The notes under the pieces: model-generated
What the model was told of the DNA's origin: nothing
Seen by the model: the letters and a program-made list of their open reading frames with translations, nothing else
Database searches by the model: none
Shown here: positions 42,794 through 55,455 of the stretch, in pieces
Position numbering within the stretch: position 1 is the stretch's first letter
Layout of the letters: each line of letters opens with the position of its first letter
DNA from: Panorpa germanica
Taxonomy: Eukaryota; Arthropoda; Insecta; Mecoptera; Panorpidae
Length of the DNA: 64,000 nt
Reading direction: 5' to 3'
NCBI GenBank assembly: GCA_963678705.1
Contig: OY783205.1
Span: 9,114,001-9,178,000 of the forward strand
Position numbers and translations under genes: made by a program

Positions 42794-43829
42794 TACTACT
42801 GTCTGAATTATTTGCCAAGATGTCACTACTTATCCAAGTTCTACTTAGGGAAGCAGTGTTGTCAAGTGGAAGAGAAGTGGACTTATAAAAATTACCACCA
42901 GTAGCTATAACTTGCCTTTTAATATTGCCATCATTTATTTGCTTTTGAAAAGGATCCATTCCAAATACATCTACGTTAAAGTCTGAAACTGCATGTTCTT
43001 GCGGAAATAATTGGTTTGAAATTGGATGACTTTATCGTTGAAATTGGATCAACTACAGGCGGAGTTTTACCACTCCAATCAACTTGTCTTTTAAATACTG
43101 CATCATATTTTGGAAAACGAACAATTAAAGGAGAAGAATCATCTTCTAAATTTGATTGAGATATATTTAAAAGATGACACTTCCTTTTTGTAAGTTTATT
43201 TTTTTCTACAATTGGAACTAATGGAGGCATATCTGAAAAACTGTCGACATTCGTGTAATTGATATCAGTTTGCATTGCATATTCTCCATCTTTTCCTTGT
43301 TCTTCAAAACAAAAATTTCCATCTACAATCAACTCAGATTGAGTCTTAGTATTTGAGACTTCGTTACATTCCAAAATATTGTCGCCAGGATCATTGTTAG
43401 CAGATTCAATTTCTCTTTCTATGTTTAGTATTTTAGTAATTTCTTTACTTTCATTTCCTAAAGATTTATCAGTATTATTTTTCATTTTAATCGTAATTGT
43501 TGACGAATTTGATTGATTTCTAATATGCGGTGAAGAAATCTCTGAACTATAGTTCAATTTACCAAAGACTGTTCATTATCAACTAATTTCAAACAAGTTT
43601 CGTTTTGAATTTCATTGTTTTCTTGAAGATTAGTTACATTTTCTACAAGTCCTGAATCTTTGTCGTCTAATATTTCAGTATTAAGATTTCTTTTTGATTT
43701 ATTACTACCAACTTTTCGAGTGGTATTCCCTTGAGCTTTCGAATATAAGTTTGAAGATTGTTGCCCGATTTTTGGATAAGGTTCACTAATACTTTTCTTC
43801 TCATTTGAATTATGTTTAATTTAAAGTAT
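42786..43829 (-). pseudogene. U8: N-terminal part of X
   Basis: The rest of X disrupted by the P element. It carries the same two frameshifts as U3 (near 43031 and 43559). One substitution just beside the insertion (ACTGTCTG for ACTTTCTG) is private. Confidence 0.78.
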
Positions 43830-43855
43830 ACATTATGCAAGAATTTCAAAATTTA

Positions 43856-45546
43856 ATTTGATTAGCTTCGATACTGGTCGGTTTTAAATGCCATGAGCGG
43901 TTTTTAATGTAACAACACGAACATGACCGTCAGGACCTGGATGAGTTTCCTGGACACGTGCCAATGGCCATTCGAATGGTGAAATATTATTATACTTTAT
44001 CCATACAAGGTCATCCAATTTTAAATTGTCAGAGACGGAGTGCCATTTGTGTCGTTGGTGTAGAGTATTGAGATATTGTCGGATCCATCTATTTGCAAAA
44101 TCCTGTCTAATTTGTTTGATTAATTCCCAACGCTGTAAATGACTTGGGTTTCTATTTAACAGAATTTCCTCAGGAGGAAGACATAATGACGAACCAATAA
44201 GAAAGTGACTAGGAGATAAGGGATGTGGATCATCTGGTGATGCAGGCAAATGTACTAAAAGGCGACTGTTCATAATTGCTTCTATTCTGGCAAAAATTGT
44301 TGTGAGTTCTTCAAATGTAAGTGGTCGTGTACCAATTACTCGTTGGAGATGATATTTGGCACTTTTAACTCCACTTTCCTAGAGTCCACCAAAATTTGGA
44401 CTGTGAGGAGGGTTAAAATGCCATTTAACCCCTCTAATGAAGACTTAATTTACACACATGTTTTGACTTCTTTTAAATATCGGTTTGCACCAATGAAAAC
44501 TGCCGTAATCAGTATAAATATCAGAGCATAGGCCTCGTCGTGATGTAAACCGATCGAATGATGCGAGAAATGAGTCAGTAGAGTTTCCAGAAGTAACTTC
44601 GAGGTGAACAGCTTTTGTGGACATACATATAAAAAAACACAAATATGCTTTTGATATATGAGCATTTCGGATGCGAGGTTCTTTAATGAAAAAAGGTCCA
44701 GCAAAATCAATACCAACATGTAAAAGTGGTCGATGGTATGTGACTCAAGCAGCTGGTAAGTCACCCATGACAGGAGTAGATGTAGTTGCTCGTAATTTTG
44801 TGCAAATAGTGCATAGTCGTAAGACTTGTCGAATTTTACTTCTGGCGGATATTATCCAGAATTTAGATCGTAAAAGATAATGTAACGTATTGAGCCCCAT
44901 ATGTAAATATAGTTTCTGGTAATGTAATATTAGTAAGTTCGTTAAATGATTATGCTTTTTCAATAGATATGGGTGTTTTGCTGCAGAGGTTAACCCTGAA
45001 TTTTCGAGACGTCCGCCGACAACTAATAGCCCATTGTGATCGAGACATAGAGATAGAGAGATTAATATGGTGCGGAATTGACGACCGAGCTTGATATTTC
45101 TAATATCATCACTAAAATGATCCTGTTGTGCTAAGCGAATAATAAATATCTCTGCGGCAAGTAATTCTGTGAACGTTGGTGGACCAAAGGCGACGTTAAC
45201 ATCATGACCTGGCATTATTAGTGACCTAAAACGCTTACTGTAAGCTACAATACGAAGTAATTTACAATAATTTGACTGGTTTTCCAGTAGAGTTAAAAAT
45301 ACATTTGACACAAGTTTGTCCGTACACAGATTTGAACTGATTTTTACTTGTTTAAGCTCAGGCAATGTTAGTTCGGTATTATGTTGTCCAACAAAGCTTA
45401 TGTGGTGGGACCTTCAGCCATGACAACACAACGGAAGAATCAGTAAAGGCGTATACTTGAATATTATTCAATTTTGGCATTAGAATGTTATGTACATGAA
45501 GAAGCAATTTTGTTAAAAAAACTGCACCCAGAAGTTCTAAAAATAT
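43856..45546 (-). pseudogene. U9: BEL/Pao pol remnant, uninterrupted by A
   Basis: Duplicate of U4 at an offset of 29,326 bp. H2C2 frame 45365-44745 (TGA type), IYTDYG, early DUF5641 stop at 43884. Differences by residue: YLHMGLN for YLHVGLN, LARVQ for LTRVQ. Confidence 0.85.
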
Positions 45547-46837
45547 TTGTGGCCCATCGAATAGACGAGATCAGTTCAACTCCTATATTTATACAATGAA
45601 AATACGTTGATTCTAGGAAGAACCTAGCTGACATTTGTAGTCGAGAATTTTTGTCTCGATAAACAACTGGCATTACTTGAACGCCTTCAAGATATTTTAC
45701 ATTGACAGCGCCATTATTTTGCAAGGAATTCTCACTAACACCTTGCTTCTCATTAGAAATGGCATTGACAACAGGTTTATTATTCGCTAATAAAACGTTG
45801 TGGTAAGCACTACTACTTTCTGAATTATTTGCAAAGATGTCACTACTTATCCAAGTTCTACTTAGGGAAACAGTGTTGTCAAGTGGAAGAGAAGTGGACT
45901 TATAAAAATTACCACCAGTAGATATAACTTGCCTTTTAATATTGCCATCACTTATTTGCTTTTGAAAAGGATCCATTCCAAATACATCCATGTTCGCATG
46001 TTCTTGCGGAAATAATTGGTTTGAAATTAGATGACTTATCGTTGAAATTGGATCAACTACAGGCGGAGTATTACCACTCCAATCAACTTGTCTTTTAAAT
46101 ACTGCATCATATTTTGGAAAACGAACAATTAATGGAGAAGAATCATCTTCTAAATTTGATTGAGATATATTTAAAAGATGACACTTCCTTTTTGTAAGTT
46201 TATTTTTTTCTACAATTGGAACTAATGGAGGCATATCTGAAAAACTGTCGACATTCGTGTAATTGATATCAGTTTGCATTGCATATTCTCCATCTTTTCC
46301 TTGTTCTTCAAAACAAAAATTTCCATCTACAATCAACTCTGATTGAGTCTTAGTATTTGAGACTTCGTTACATTCCAAAATATTGTCGCCAGGATCATTG
46401 TTAGCAGATTCAATTTCTCTTTCTATGTTTAGTATTTTTGTAATTTCTTTACTTTCATTTCCTAAAGATTTATCAGTATTATTTTCCATTTCAATCGTAA
46501 TTGTTGACGAATTTGATTGATTCCTAATATGCGGTGAAGAAATCTCTGAACTATAGTTCAATTTAACAAAAGACTGTTCATTTTCAACTAATTTCAAACA
46601 AGTTTCGTTTTGAATTTCATCGTTTTCTTGAAGATTAGTTACATATTCTACAAGTCCTAAATCTTTGTCGTTTAATATTTCAGTATTAAAATTTCTTTTT
46701 GATTTATTACTACCAACTTTTCGAGTGGTATTCCCTTGAGCTTTCGAATATATTTTTGAAGATTGTTGCCCGATTTTTAGATAAGGTTCACTAATACTTT
46801 CTTTCTCATTTGAATTATGTTTAATTTGAAGTATACA
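45488..46837 (-). CDS. U9: X open frame with the 12-bp deletion
   Basis: Open across X, with the HANMDVFG deletion of U4. Private SHLISNQ for SHPISNQ. Here the SESSSAYHN form is kept, so the SERSSAYPN of U4 arose after the duplication. Confidence 0.45.
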   Translation of the reverse strand, partial: CILQIKHNSNEKESISEPYLKIGQQSSKIYSKAQGNTTRKVGSNKSKRNFNTEILNDKDLGLVEYVTNLQENDEIQNETCLKLVENEQSFVKLNYSSEISSPHIRNQSNSSTITIEMENNTDKSLGNESKEITKILNIEREIESANNDPGDNILECNEVSNTKTQSELIVDGNFCFEEQGKDGEYAMQTDINYTNVDSFSDMPPLVPIVEKNKLTKRKCHLLNISQSNLEDDSSPLIVRFPKYDAVFKRQVDWSGNTPPVVDPISTISHLISNQLFPQEHANMDVFGMDPFQKQISDGNIKRQVISTGGNFYKSTSLPLDNTVSLSRTWISSDIFANNSESSSAYHNVLLANNKPVVNAISNEKQGVSENSLQNNGAVNVKYLEGVQVMPVVYRDKNSRLQMSARFFLESTYFHCINIGVELISSIRWATNIFRTSGCSFFNKIASSCT

Positions 46838-46861
46838 TTATGCAAGAATTTCAAAATTTAA

Positions 46862-47635
46862 TTAGATTAGCTTCGATACTGGTCGTTTATAAATGCCATG
46901 AGCGGTTTTTAATGTAACAACACGAACATGACCGTCAGGACCTGGATGAGTTTCGTGGACACGTGCCAATGGCCATTCGAATAGTGAAATATTATTATCC
47001 TTTATCCATACAGGGTCATCCAATTTTAAATTGTCAGAGACGGAGTGCCATTTATGTCGTTGGTGTAAAGTATTGAGATATTGTCGGATCCATCTATTTG
47101 CAAAATCCTGTCTAATTTGTTTGATTAATTCCCAACGCTGTAAATGATTTGGGTTTCTATTTAACAGAATTTCCTCAGGAGGAAGACATAATGACGAACC
47201 AATAAGAAAGTGACTATGAGATAAGGGATGTGGATCATCTGGTGATGCAGGCAAATGTACTAAAAGGCGACTGTTCATAATTGCTTCTATTCTGGCAAAA
47301 ATTGTTGTGAGTTCTTCAAATGTAAGTGGTCGTGTACCAATTACTCGTTGGAGATGATATTTGGCCATTTTAACTCCACTTTCCTAGAGTCCACCAAAAT
47401 TTGGACTGTGAGGAGGGTTAAAATGCCATTTAACCCCTCTAAGGAAGACTTAATTTGCACAAATGTTTTGACTTCTTTTAAATATCGGTTTGCACCAATG
47501 AAAACTGCCGCAATCAGTATTAATATCAGAGCATAGGCCTCGTCGTGATGTAAACCGATCGAATGATGCGAGAAATGAGTCAGTAGAGTTTCCAGAAGTA
47601 ACTTCGAGGTGAACAGCTTTTGTGGACATACATAT
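46862..47635 (-). pseudogene. U10: integrase core C-terminal half and DUF5641, downstream of the A4 insertion
   Basis: DUF5641 open 47368-46862, identical in protein to U5. The shared TAG before the catalytic Glu and the shared core frameshift are present. Confidence 0.87.
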
Positions 47636-48491
47636 TGTTGTAAGTACGCATAAGTCGTACTTATCCTTTCTATTTTTAATATAAATGTTATTTATTTTAT
47701 AAAAATTATATTATGTTATCTTTAATTTTAGTATTAATATTGTAACAAATAATTGTTTAAAGTTAGCGCTTGTAAACATTGACTCTGGTCTGTGGATATT
47801 TATACTATTTTAATACTGGTAATACCGTATCAGTGTTGTATGATGTAAAGTTAACAAATAAATTGTTAATATACCGATCGGTATTGCTTATAGAACGCCA
47901 GTCTCATCAAAGGTCTCGTCCGAGTCTTATCCTGAGTCTCAAGTGCTCATGATTAGTTTTACTTCGTTCGTACAATAACTCTAATTGTAACATCAAGTAT
48001 ACTACTGTAAGCACGTTTTCACTATTAATCAAATTATAACACTAAGAATTACATTTTGTTTTATATCTGACATCTTTATTAATCTAATAAAATACTTTTG
48101 TAATTAAGTATGCAGATATAATATTACAACGAATAAATGATATATTTTAATAAAAGTGTTTGTATTAATAGTATTTAAAAAGATACTAATTGTTCCAACG
48201 CCGTATGTCGTAACGAGGTTATACTTTAGACCGCTCAAGTATTCTCAAATTGCAATAATACTCCGTTTCAACAAGAATTCTGTTAATCATCATAAAGAGA
48301 GTTAATTCTTATCAACGTGAGTGATTCAAGAAGGTGGATGATCGTCAAACTGAAGAGCCTTCTTCCAGAAACTAGCAACACAGCGTGATGTATTAGCAAG
48401 CTGAGTAATCTCCTTCTAGAACGAGCATCAGACCTCTTTTTACAACATTGATGTCAGGTGTAACATCCGCCCTTCTAATCAACTCACAACA
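47636..48491 (+). repeat. A4 5' LTR
   Basis: 856 bp, 5'-type variants. GCAATAATACTCC and CAACACAGCGTG are shared with A5 only. Confidence 0.93.
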
Positions 48492-49587
48492 AATGGTGTC
48501 AGGTGTGGTCTCGAAGAGATATTCCTACACATAAATATCCAAGAGGTACGCCCAAAAATTTTTTTTCTATATATTCTACACCTGGATGCGGATCGATTAA
48601 ATCTGGATACCACTACGCCGATCGATTATTTCCAAAAATTGCTGAAAAGTACGACTAAAACTTCATTTCATCTGTATTTCACATAATTTTCTACAAGTAT
48701 CGGCGGATGCAAAAACTACAGCCCGCTGAACCTGGAAAAAGAAATCTTTTGCCTCCCCGCGACTGGATGGATGCTTCTAGAAGACTTGGAATAATCTAAA
48801 TCGATGTTAATCGTTTCCAGAGCCCCGCACACAGCTGTGTATAGATCATAATAACTGATAAGAAAATCTTTAAGTATAATTGAACAGTATCTTTTTTTTT
48901 GTATATAATTATTACTATAAATTGATAATTATATTTTTTTAATAGCAACGTTATTAATGAAGCTATCATTTTTTTTAGTATTATATTCAGTACTTTTGAA
49001 TATTTGCTATAATGTAAGTATTTTTTATTAGCATCATTATTAACGAGGTTATAATTTTTTTTTAGTATTATATTCAGTACTTTTGAATATTTGCTATAAT
49101 CTAAGTATTTTTGTAGCATCATTGTTTGTCATTGAAGCTATTAATTTTTTTTAGTATTATATTCAATACTTTTGAATATTTGCTATAACCTAAGTATTTT
49201 TGTAGCATCATTGTTTGTCATTGAAGCTATTAATTTTTTTAGTATTATATCCAGTACTTTTGAATATTTACTATAATATTTTTTTATAATTGTTTCTACA
49301 ATTATACTAATTGATGTTTAATATTTTTTTAGAACAACATTTTTTTTGAACGAGAGGGAATTTTGAAAAGGAGAAGTAAAGAGCTGAAGCAGTTAGATAG
49401 CAGTCTGTTCAATCAGAGAGACTACCTTCCTGTTACAACTGCAACGTCTGAGCCCCATCGGAAATTTCCTGTGAGTTACTGTTTTCGCTAACAATTTTTC
49501 CTTGTCAGAATCCTATTTTTCGGAGAGTCGTTTATTGGTACAAAATAATCTTTAATCTGTATATTTTATAAATTTTAATTAAGTACT
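48492..49587 (+). other. A4 5' leader
   Basis: 1,096 bp; primer binding site at 48494; ~88-bp repeat at 48977-49285. No gene seen. Confidence 0.8.
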
Positions 49588-52110
49588 ATGGCACCGAACG
49601 TTCATTCACTCACATTAGTTGAAAATACAATCAACCTAATCAATGAGTTTTCAAAAAATCTAGAAGTCCAATCAACATCCTTAACGATCGTTGAATTAAA
49701 AATCAAAAACTTAGAAAAGGCTTGGGTCAAATATAATGGTATCGTAGAAGCACTGCTTCCAACTCTAAAAAATGAAGAAGCTACGGCTATCGTTAGTAAG
49801 TCTATGAAAGTTGAAAGTATTTACGACAACACTCTTATTTCCTTGTTGAATTATAAGCAAACATTTGAGGATGATACACATATTGTGGATGACTCAAAAA
49901 GCATAGATTCAATAAAAAATTTAAACTTAAGTCCAATGCAACTAACCGTTTTTGATGGAGAATATACTAATTGGCAAAGTTTCATGGAATTATTTACAAA
50001 TTTAATTCGTAATAATAGTAAGTTATCAAGCATTAAAAAAATGCACTATTTAAAATTAAATTTGTCAGGAGAACCACTCAAACTCATAAAGAATTATCCT
50101 TTAACAAACGATAATTATGAAATTGTTTGGAACATCCTTTGTAAACGTTATGACAACAAAGTAGCACTTATTGAAACCTGTTTAAACAATTTAATAAACT
50201 ACAATGTTATACGTTTAGAATCAGAAATTAATATCAAAAATTTTTTAGATGAAATTAATGAATCGATTAGAGCTTTAACCGAGTTAGGAATATATTCTAA
50301 TCATTCAGATTATATTTTTATACATTTTTTAAAAACCAAGTTAGATTTTAATTCGTTAAAGGAATGGGAAAACAGAAATACTTCTGAATTACCAACCCTA
50401 AATGAATTTACGGAGTTTCTTGAAAGACGGTGGCGCACTCTAGAGAGAAGAAGGCATGTTGAAGTTAAAACAGATCCAAGTCATTCTATTTCTAGTAGTG
50501 AACCAGTTTCAAGTGAACAATTTGCTAATAAGGTTGAAACTAAATTTAAAACTTTTTTTTGTAACCATTGTAAAAAAAATGGTCATTTAGAGAAATATTG
50601 TTTTATCAAGAAGGAAAATGCGGATACGGTAAATCCTGTCGCGCAAATTAATATTTGTAGGAGAGCTACGGTATTTTCAAAACCTTCTGTTTATTGTAAA
50701 AGATCGAGACATCTTGAATCTGATTGTCCTCAAGCATCTTTTACTAAAAATACAAAACAAAATTCAAATAGTGAATTATGTTCTTTTTATAATCACCATT
50801 TACGTAAATTTAATAGTTTAAATAAAAATATTGAGATTAAAGAAATACCAGATACTATCCAATTGAAAATAGCAGCAGCCAAAGCAAAGACTGTATCATT
50901 TTTATTGGATACTGGTTCACAAATTTCTCTAATTAAACAAAACATTTTAAATAATAATATCAAAATAGATAGTACATCTAAAATTTTGTTAAAGGGAATT
51001 TCTGAAGGCACGCCTTATACTTTAGGTTCACTGAAAACTTCTATAATTTTAGATAGTCATAAGTCGAAACATACTTTACAGGTTGTGTCAGAGGATTTCC
51101 CCATTAAGCATGATGGAATTATAGGATTAGATATTTTACGTACATTAAAAGCAGAAATTAATTTGGTAACGAACAGCGTACAATTCTCACAACATGGCAA
51201 GAAATTTGAATTACCATTAATAAACATAAACAGTATTATCGTACCAGCACGTACTAGGAAATCAATTCCTATGTCGGGTTCTACGGTAGGAGTTTGTGTA
51301 GCCAAGGAATTGCTACCTGAAGTTTTTTTAGCCAACGCATTAATTAAACCTGTCAATAATATTTTTTATATATCTATAACTAATTCCTCAGCGAAAGATG
51401 TAATACTTGACAATTTTAAACCAGATATTATTCCAATAAATAAATTTAATTTTTACCATTTTTTGAAAAGAAATCCTAACAATCCTAAAAGATCCTTACG
51501 ACATCTTTTATTTAATAATATAGATTTTTCAAATGTTAATTCAAAATATTTAACAGATTTAATGGAAATCTGTAATAATTTTAATAACATATTTTTTTTC
51601 CCGGTAGATAATTTATCTTGTGCGAGTGCACTGAGTGACTCACCTAACCCTGTAAACATTAAGCCGCATAGATTACCTCATGCGCATAAAGAAATTGTTG
51701 AGAAGCATATTCAAGAACTGTTGGCTAACAACATTATTGAAAAATGCGACTCACAGTTTAACGCACCTCTGTTAATGGTACCCAAAAAAGCAGATGCGTC
51801 GGGGAACAAACAATTTCGCATTGTAATCGATTATCGTAAACTTAATGAGCAGACGACAAGTGATGTTTATCCTTTGCCCCTTGTACATGACATACTAGAC
51901 CAACTTAGTGGTGCAAAATATTCTTCTACGATTGATTTAGCTATAAATAAATTTACTAGTAATAAACCAAAATTTAAATTAAATTTTGATAAAAGGGTCA
52001 ATTCTCTTTTTTCACCTAGAAAGTATACGGTAGTTAATAGGAATAGATTAAAGAGATTTTGTACCAATCAACAAAACCTTGACGTGTTAGATGGATTTTG
52101 TCAGGGATGA
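49588..52110 (+). CDS. A4: Gag-protease-truncated RT polyprotein
   Basis: 840 codons with all domains of the A3 copy. Variants shared only with A5: YDNTL, SIKKMH, NLSGEP, SDYIF. NIKNFL is shared with A1 and A5. The long open frame persists although RT is truncated. Confidence 0.88.
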   Translation: MAPNVHSLTLVENTINLINEFSKNLEVQSTSLTIVELKIKNLEKAWVKYNGIVEALLPTLKNEEATAIVSKSMKVESIYDNTLISLLNYKQTFEDDTHIVDDSKSIDSIKNLNLSPMQLTVFDGEYTNWQSFMELFTNLIRNNSKLSSIKKMHYLKLNLSGEPLKLIKNYPLTNDNYEIVWNILCKRYDNKVALIETCLNNLINYNVIRLESEINIKNFLDEINESIRALTELGIYSNHSDYIFIHFLKTKLDFNSLKEWENRNTSELPTLNEFTEFLERRWRTLERRRHVEVKTDPSHSISSSEPVSSEQFANKVETKFKTFFCNHCKKNGHLEKYCFIKKENADTVNPVAQINICRRATVFSKPSVYCKRSRHLESDCPQASFTKNTKQNSNSELCSFYNHHLRKFNSLNKNIEIKEIPDTIQLKIAAAKAKTVSFLLDTGSQISLIKQNILNNNIKIDSTSKILLKGISEGTPYTLGSLKTSIILDSHKSKHTLQVVSEDFPIKHDGIIGLDILRTLKAEINLVTNSVQFSQHGKKFELPLININSIIVPARTRKSIPMSGSTVGVCVAKELLPEVFLANALIKPVNNIFYISITNSSAKDVILDNFKPDIIPINKFNFYHFLKRNPNNPKRSLRHLLFNNIDFSNVNSKYLTDLMEICNNFNNIFFFPVDNLSCASALSDSPNPVNIKPHRLPHAHKEIVEKHIQELLANNIIEKCDSQFNAPLLMVPKKADASGNKQFRIVIDYRKLNEQTTSDVYPLPLVHDILDQLSGAKYSSTIDLAINKFTSNKPKFKLNFDKRVNSLFSPRKYTVVNRNRLKRFCTNQQNLDVLDGFCQG

Positions 52111-52349
52111 TTGTTTTGTGAAGCAGTGTTAACTCTACACGATGGGATCAGAATCGTTATCGACACTTTGCTTCTCTTTTTGTTTTTTTCCAGAATTGTA
52201 ACTCGTATATTTTGTTTTTATACGTGTCCCTTTTTTTTTGGAAGGGGGTGTTGTGATAGTACGATATCGTCCTATCTTCCTTTTTCTTTTTCTTGGAAAG
52301 AAACGCATATGTTTTGTTTAATATGCGTTCCTTTTCTAGGGTTGAAGGG
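52111..52349 (+). other. A4 3' untranslated region
   Basis: 239 bp, the same two purine tracts as A1. Non-coding. Confidence 0.65.
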
Positions 52350-53208
52350 TGTTGTAAGTACGCATAAGTCGTACTTATCCTTTCTATTTTTAATATAAAT
52401 GTTATTTATTTTATAAGAATTATATTATGTTATCTTTAATTTTAGTATTAATATTGTAACAAATAATTGTTTAAAGTTAGCGCTTGTAAACATTGACTCT
52501 GGTCTGTGGATATTTATACTATTTTAATACTGGTAATACCGTATCAGTGTTGTATGATGTAAAGTTAACAAATAAATTGTTAATATACCGATCGGTATTG
52601 CTTATAGAACGCCAGTCTCATCAAAGGTCTCATCCTAGTCACACGCTAAGTCTCAAGTGCTCATGATTACGAGTTGTAACTTCGTTCGTACAATAACTCC
52701 AATTGTAACATCAAGTGTACTACTGTAAGCACGTTTTCACTATTATTCAAATTATAACACTAAGAATTACATTTTGTTTTATATCTGACATCTTTATTAA
52801 TCTAATAAAATACTATTGTAATTAAGTATGCAGATATAATATTACAACGAATAAATGATATATTTTAATAAAAGTGTTTGTATTAATGGTATTTAAAAGA
52901 TACTAATTGTTCCAACGCCGTATGTCGCAACGAGGTTATACTTTAGACCGCTCAAGTATTTTCAAATTGCAACAATACTCCGTTTCAACAAGAATTCTGT
53001 TAATCATCTTGAAGAGACTTAATTCTTATCAACGTGAGTGATTCAAGAAGGTGGATGATCGTCAACTGAAGAGTCTACTTCCAGAAACTAGAAACATGGC
53101 GTGATGTATTAGCAAGCTGAGTAATCTCCTTCTAGAACGACAATCCGACCTCTTTTTACAACATTGATGTCAGGTGTAACATCCGCCCTTCAAATCTTGC
53201 TCACAACA
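52350..53208 (+). repeat. A4 3' LTR
   Basis: 859 bp, 3'-type. CACGCTAAGTC and the CTAGAAACA form are shared with A1; ACATGGCG is shared only with A5. Confidence 0.93.
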
Positions 53209-54128
53209 ATATAAAAAAACACAAATATGCTTTTGATATATGAGCATTTAGAATGCGAGGTTCTTTAATGGAAAAGGGTCCGGCAAAATCAATACCAACA
53301 TGTAAAAATGGTCGATGGTATGTGACTCTAGCAGCTGGTAAGTCACCCATGACAGGAGTAGATGTAGTTGCTCGTAATTTTGTGCAAATAGTGCATAGTC
53401 GTAAGATTTGTCGAATTTTACTTCTGGCGGATATTATCCAGAATTTAGATCGTAGAAGATAATGTAACGTATTGAGCTCCACATGTAAATATAGTTTCTG
53501 GTAATGTAATATTAGTAAGTTCGTTAAATGATTATGCTTTTTCAATAGATATGGGTGTTTTGCTGCAGAGGTTAACTCTGAATTTTCGAGACGTCCGCCG
53601 ACAACTAATAGCATATTGTGATCGAGACATGGAGATAGAGAGATTAAAATGGTGCGGAATTGACGACCGAGCTTGATATTTCTAATATCATCACTAAAAT
53701 GATCCTGTTGTGCTAAGCGAATAATAAATATCTCTGCGGCAAGTAATTCTGTGAACGTTGGTGGACCAACGGCGACGTTAACATCATGACCAGGCATTAT
53801 TAGTGACCTAAAACGCTTACTGTAAGCTACAATACGAAGTAATTTACAATAATTTGACTGGTTTTCCAGTAGAGTTAAGAATACATTTGACACAAGTTTG
53901 TCCGTACACAGATTTGAACTGATTTTTACTTGTTTAAGCTCAGGCAATGTTAGTTAGATATTAAGTTGTCCAACAAAGCTTATGTGGTGAGACCTTCAGC
54001 CATGACAACACAACGGAAGAATCAGTAAAGGCGTATACTTGAATATTATTCAATTTTGGCATTAGAATGTTATGTACATGAAGAAGCAGTTTTGTTGAAA
54101 AAACTGCACCCATAAGTTCTAAAAATAT
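53209..54128 (-). pseudogene. U10: RNase H piece, H2C2 and start of integrase core, upstream of the A4 insertion
   Basis: 248-codon frame 53947-53201, same protein as U6. Changes near 53957 (AGATATTAAG) link it to U6 and U11. Confidence 0.86.
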
Positions 54129-55431
54129 TTGTGGCCCATCGAGTAGACGAGATCAGTTCGGCTCCTATATCTATACAATGAAAATACGTTGATTCTAGGA
54201 ACAACCTAGCTGACATTTGTAGTCGAGAATTTTTGTCTCGATAAACAACTGGCATTACTTGAACGCCTTCAAGATATTTTACATTGACAGCGCCATTATT
54301 TTGCAAGGAATTCTCACTAACACCTTGCTTCTCATTAGAAATGGCATTGACAACAGGTTTATTATTCGCTAATAAAACGTTGTGGTAAGCACTACTACTT
54401 TCTGAATTATTTGTTAAGATGTCACTTCTTATCCAAGTTCAACTTAGGGAAGCAGTGTTGTCAAGTGGAAGAGAAGTGGACTTATAAAAATTACCTCCAG
54501 TAGCTATAACTTGCCTTTTAATATTGCCATCATTTATTTGCTTTTGAAAAGGATCCATTCCAAATACATCCACGTTAAAGTCTGAAACTGCATGTTCTTG
54601 CGGAAATAATTGGTTTGAAATTGGACGACTTATCGTTGAAATTGGATCAACTACAGGCGGAATTTTACCACTCCAATCAACTTGTCTTTTAAATACTGCA
54701 TCATATTTTGGAAAACGAACAATTAAAGGAGAAGAATCATCTTCTAAATTTGATTGAGATATATTTAAAAGATGACACTTCCTTTTTGTAAGTTTATTTT
54801 TTTCTACAATTGGAACTAATGGAGGCATATCTGAAAAACTGTCGACATTCGTGTAATTGATATCAGTTTGCATTGCATATTCTCCATCTTTTCCTTGTTC
54901 TTCAAAACAAAAATTTCCATCTACAATCAACTCTGATTGAGTCTTAGTATTTGAGACTTCGTTACATTCCAAAATATTGTCGCCAGGATCATTGTTAGCA
55001 GATTCAATTTCTCTTTCTATGTTTAGTATTTTTGTAATTTCTTTACTTTCATTTCCTAAAGATTTATCAGTATTATTTTCCATTTCAATCGTAATTGTTG
55101 ACGAATTTGATTGATTCCTAATATGCGGTGAAGAAATCTCTGAACTATAGTTCAATTTAACAAAAGACTGTTCATTTTCAACTAATTTCAAACAAGTTTC
55201 GTTTTGAATTTCATCGTTTTCTTGAAGATTAGTTACATATTCTACAAGTCCTAAATCTTTGTCGTTTAATATTTCAGTATTAAAATTTCTTTTTGATTTA
55301 TTACTACCAACTTTTCGAGTGGTATTCCCTTGAGCTTTCGAATATATTTTTGAAGATTGTTGCCCGATTTTTAGATAAGGTTCACTAATACTTTCTTTCT
55401 CATTTGAATTATGTTTAATTTGAAGTATACA
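54070..55431 (-). pseudogene. U10: X with an in-frame stop
   Basis: Same TGA as U6, here at 54436-54438. SRPISNQ for SHPISNQ is shared only with U11. Confidence 0.75.
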
Positions 55432-55455
55432 TTATGCAAGAATTTCAAAATTTAA

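Larger units (their letters stand above)
47636..53208 (+). mobile_element. A4: Ty3/Gypsy-type LTR retrotransposon, internally deleted
   Basis: 5,573 bp, same flanks and ATAT duplication. The left part aligns with A2 (offset 29,326 bp). The 3' LTR, however, is closer to that of A1 (CTAGAAACA; TAAACATTGAC), so the copy is a mosaic. Confidence 0.95.
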
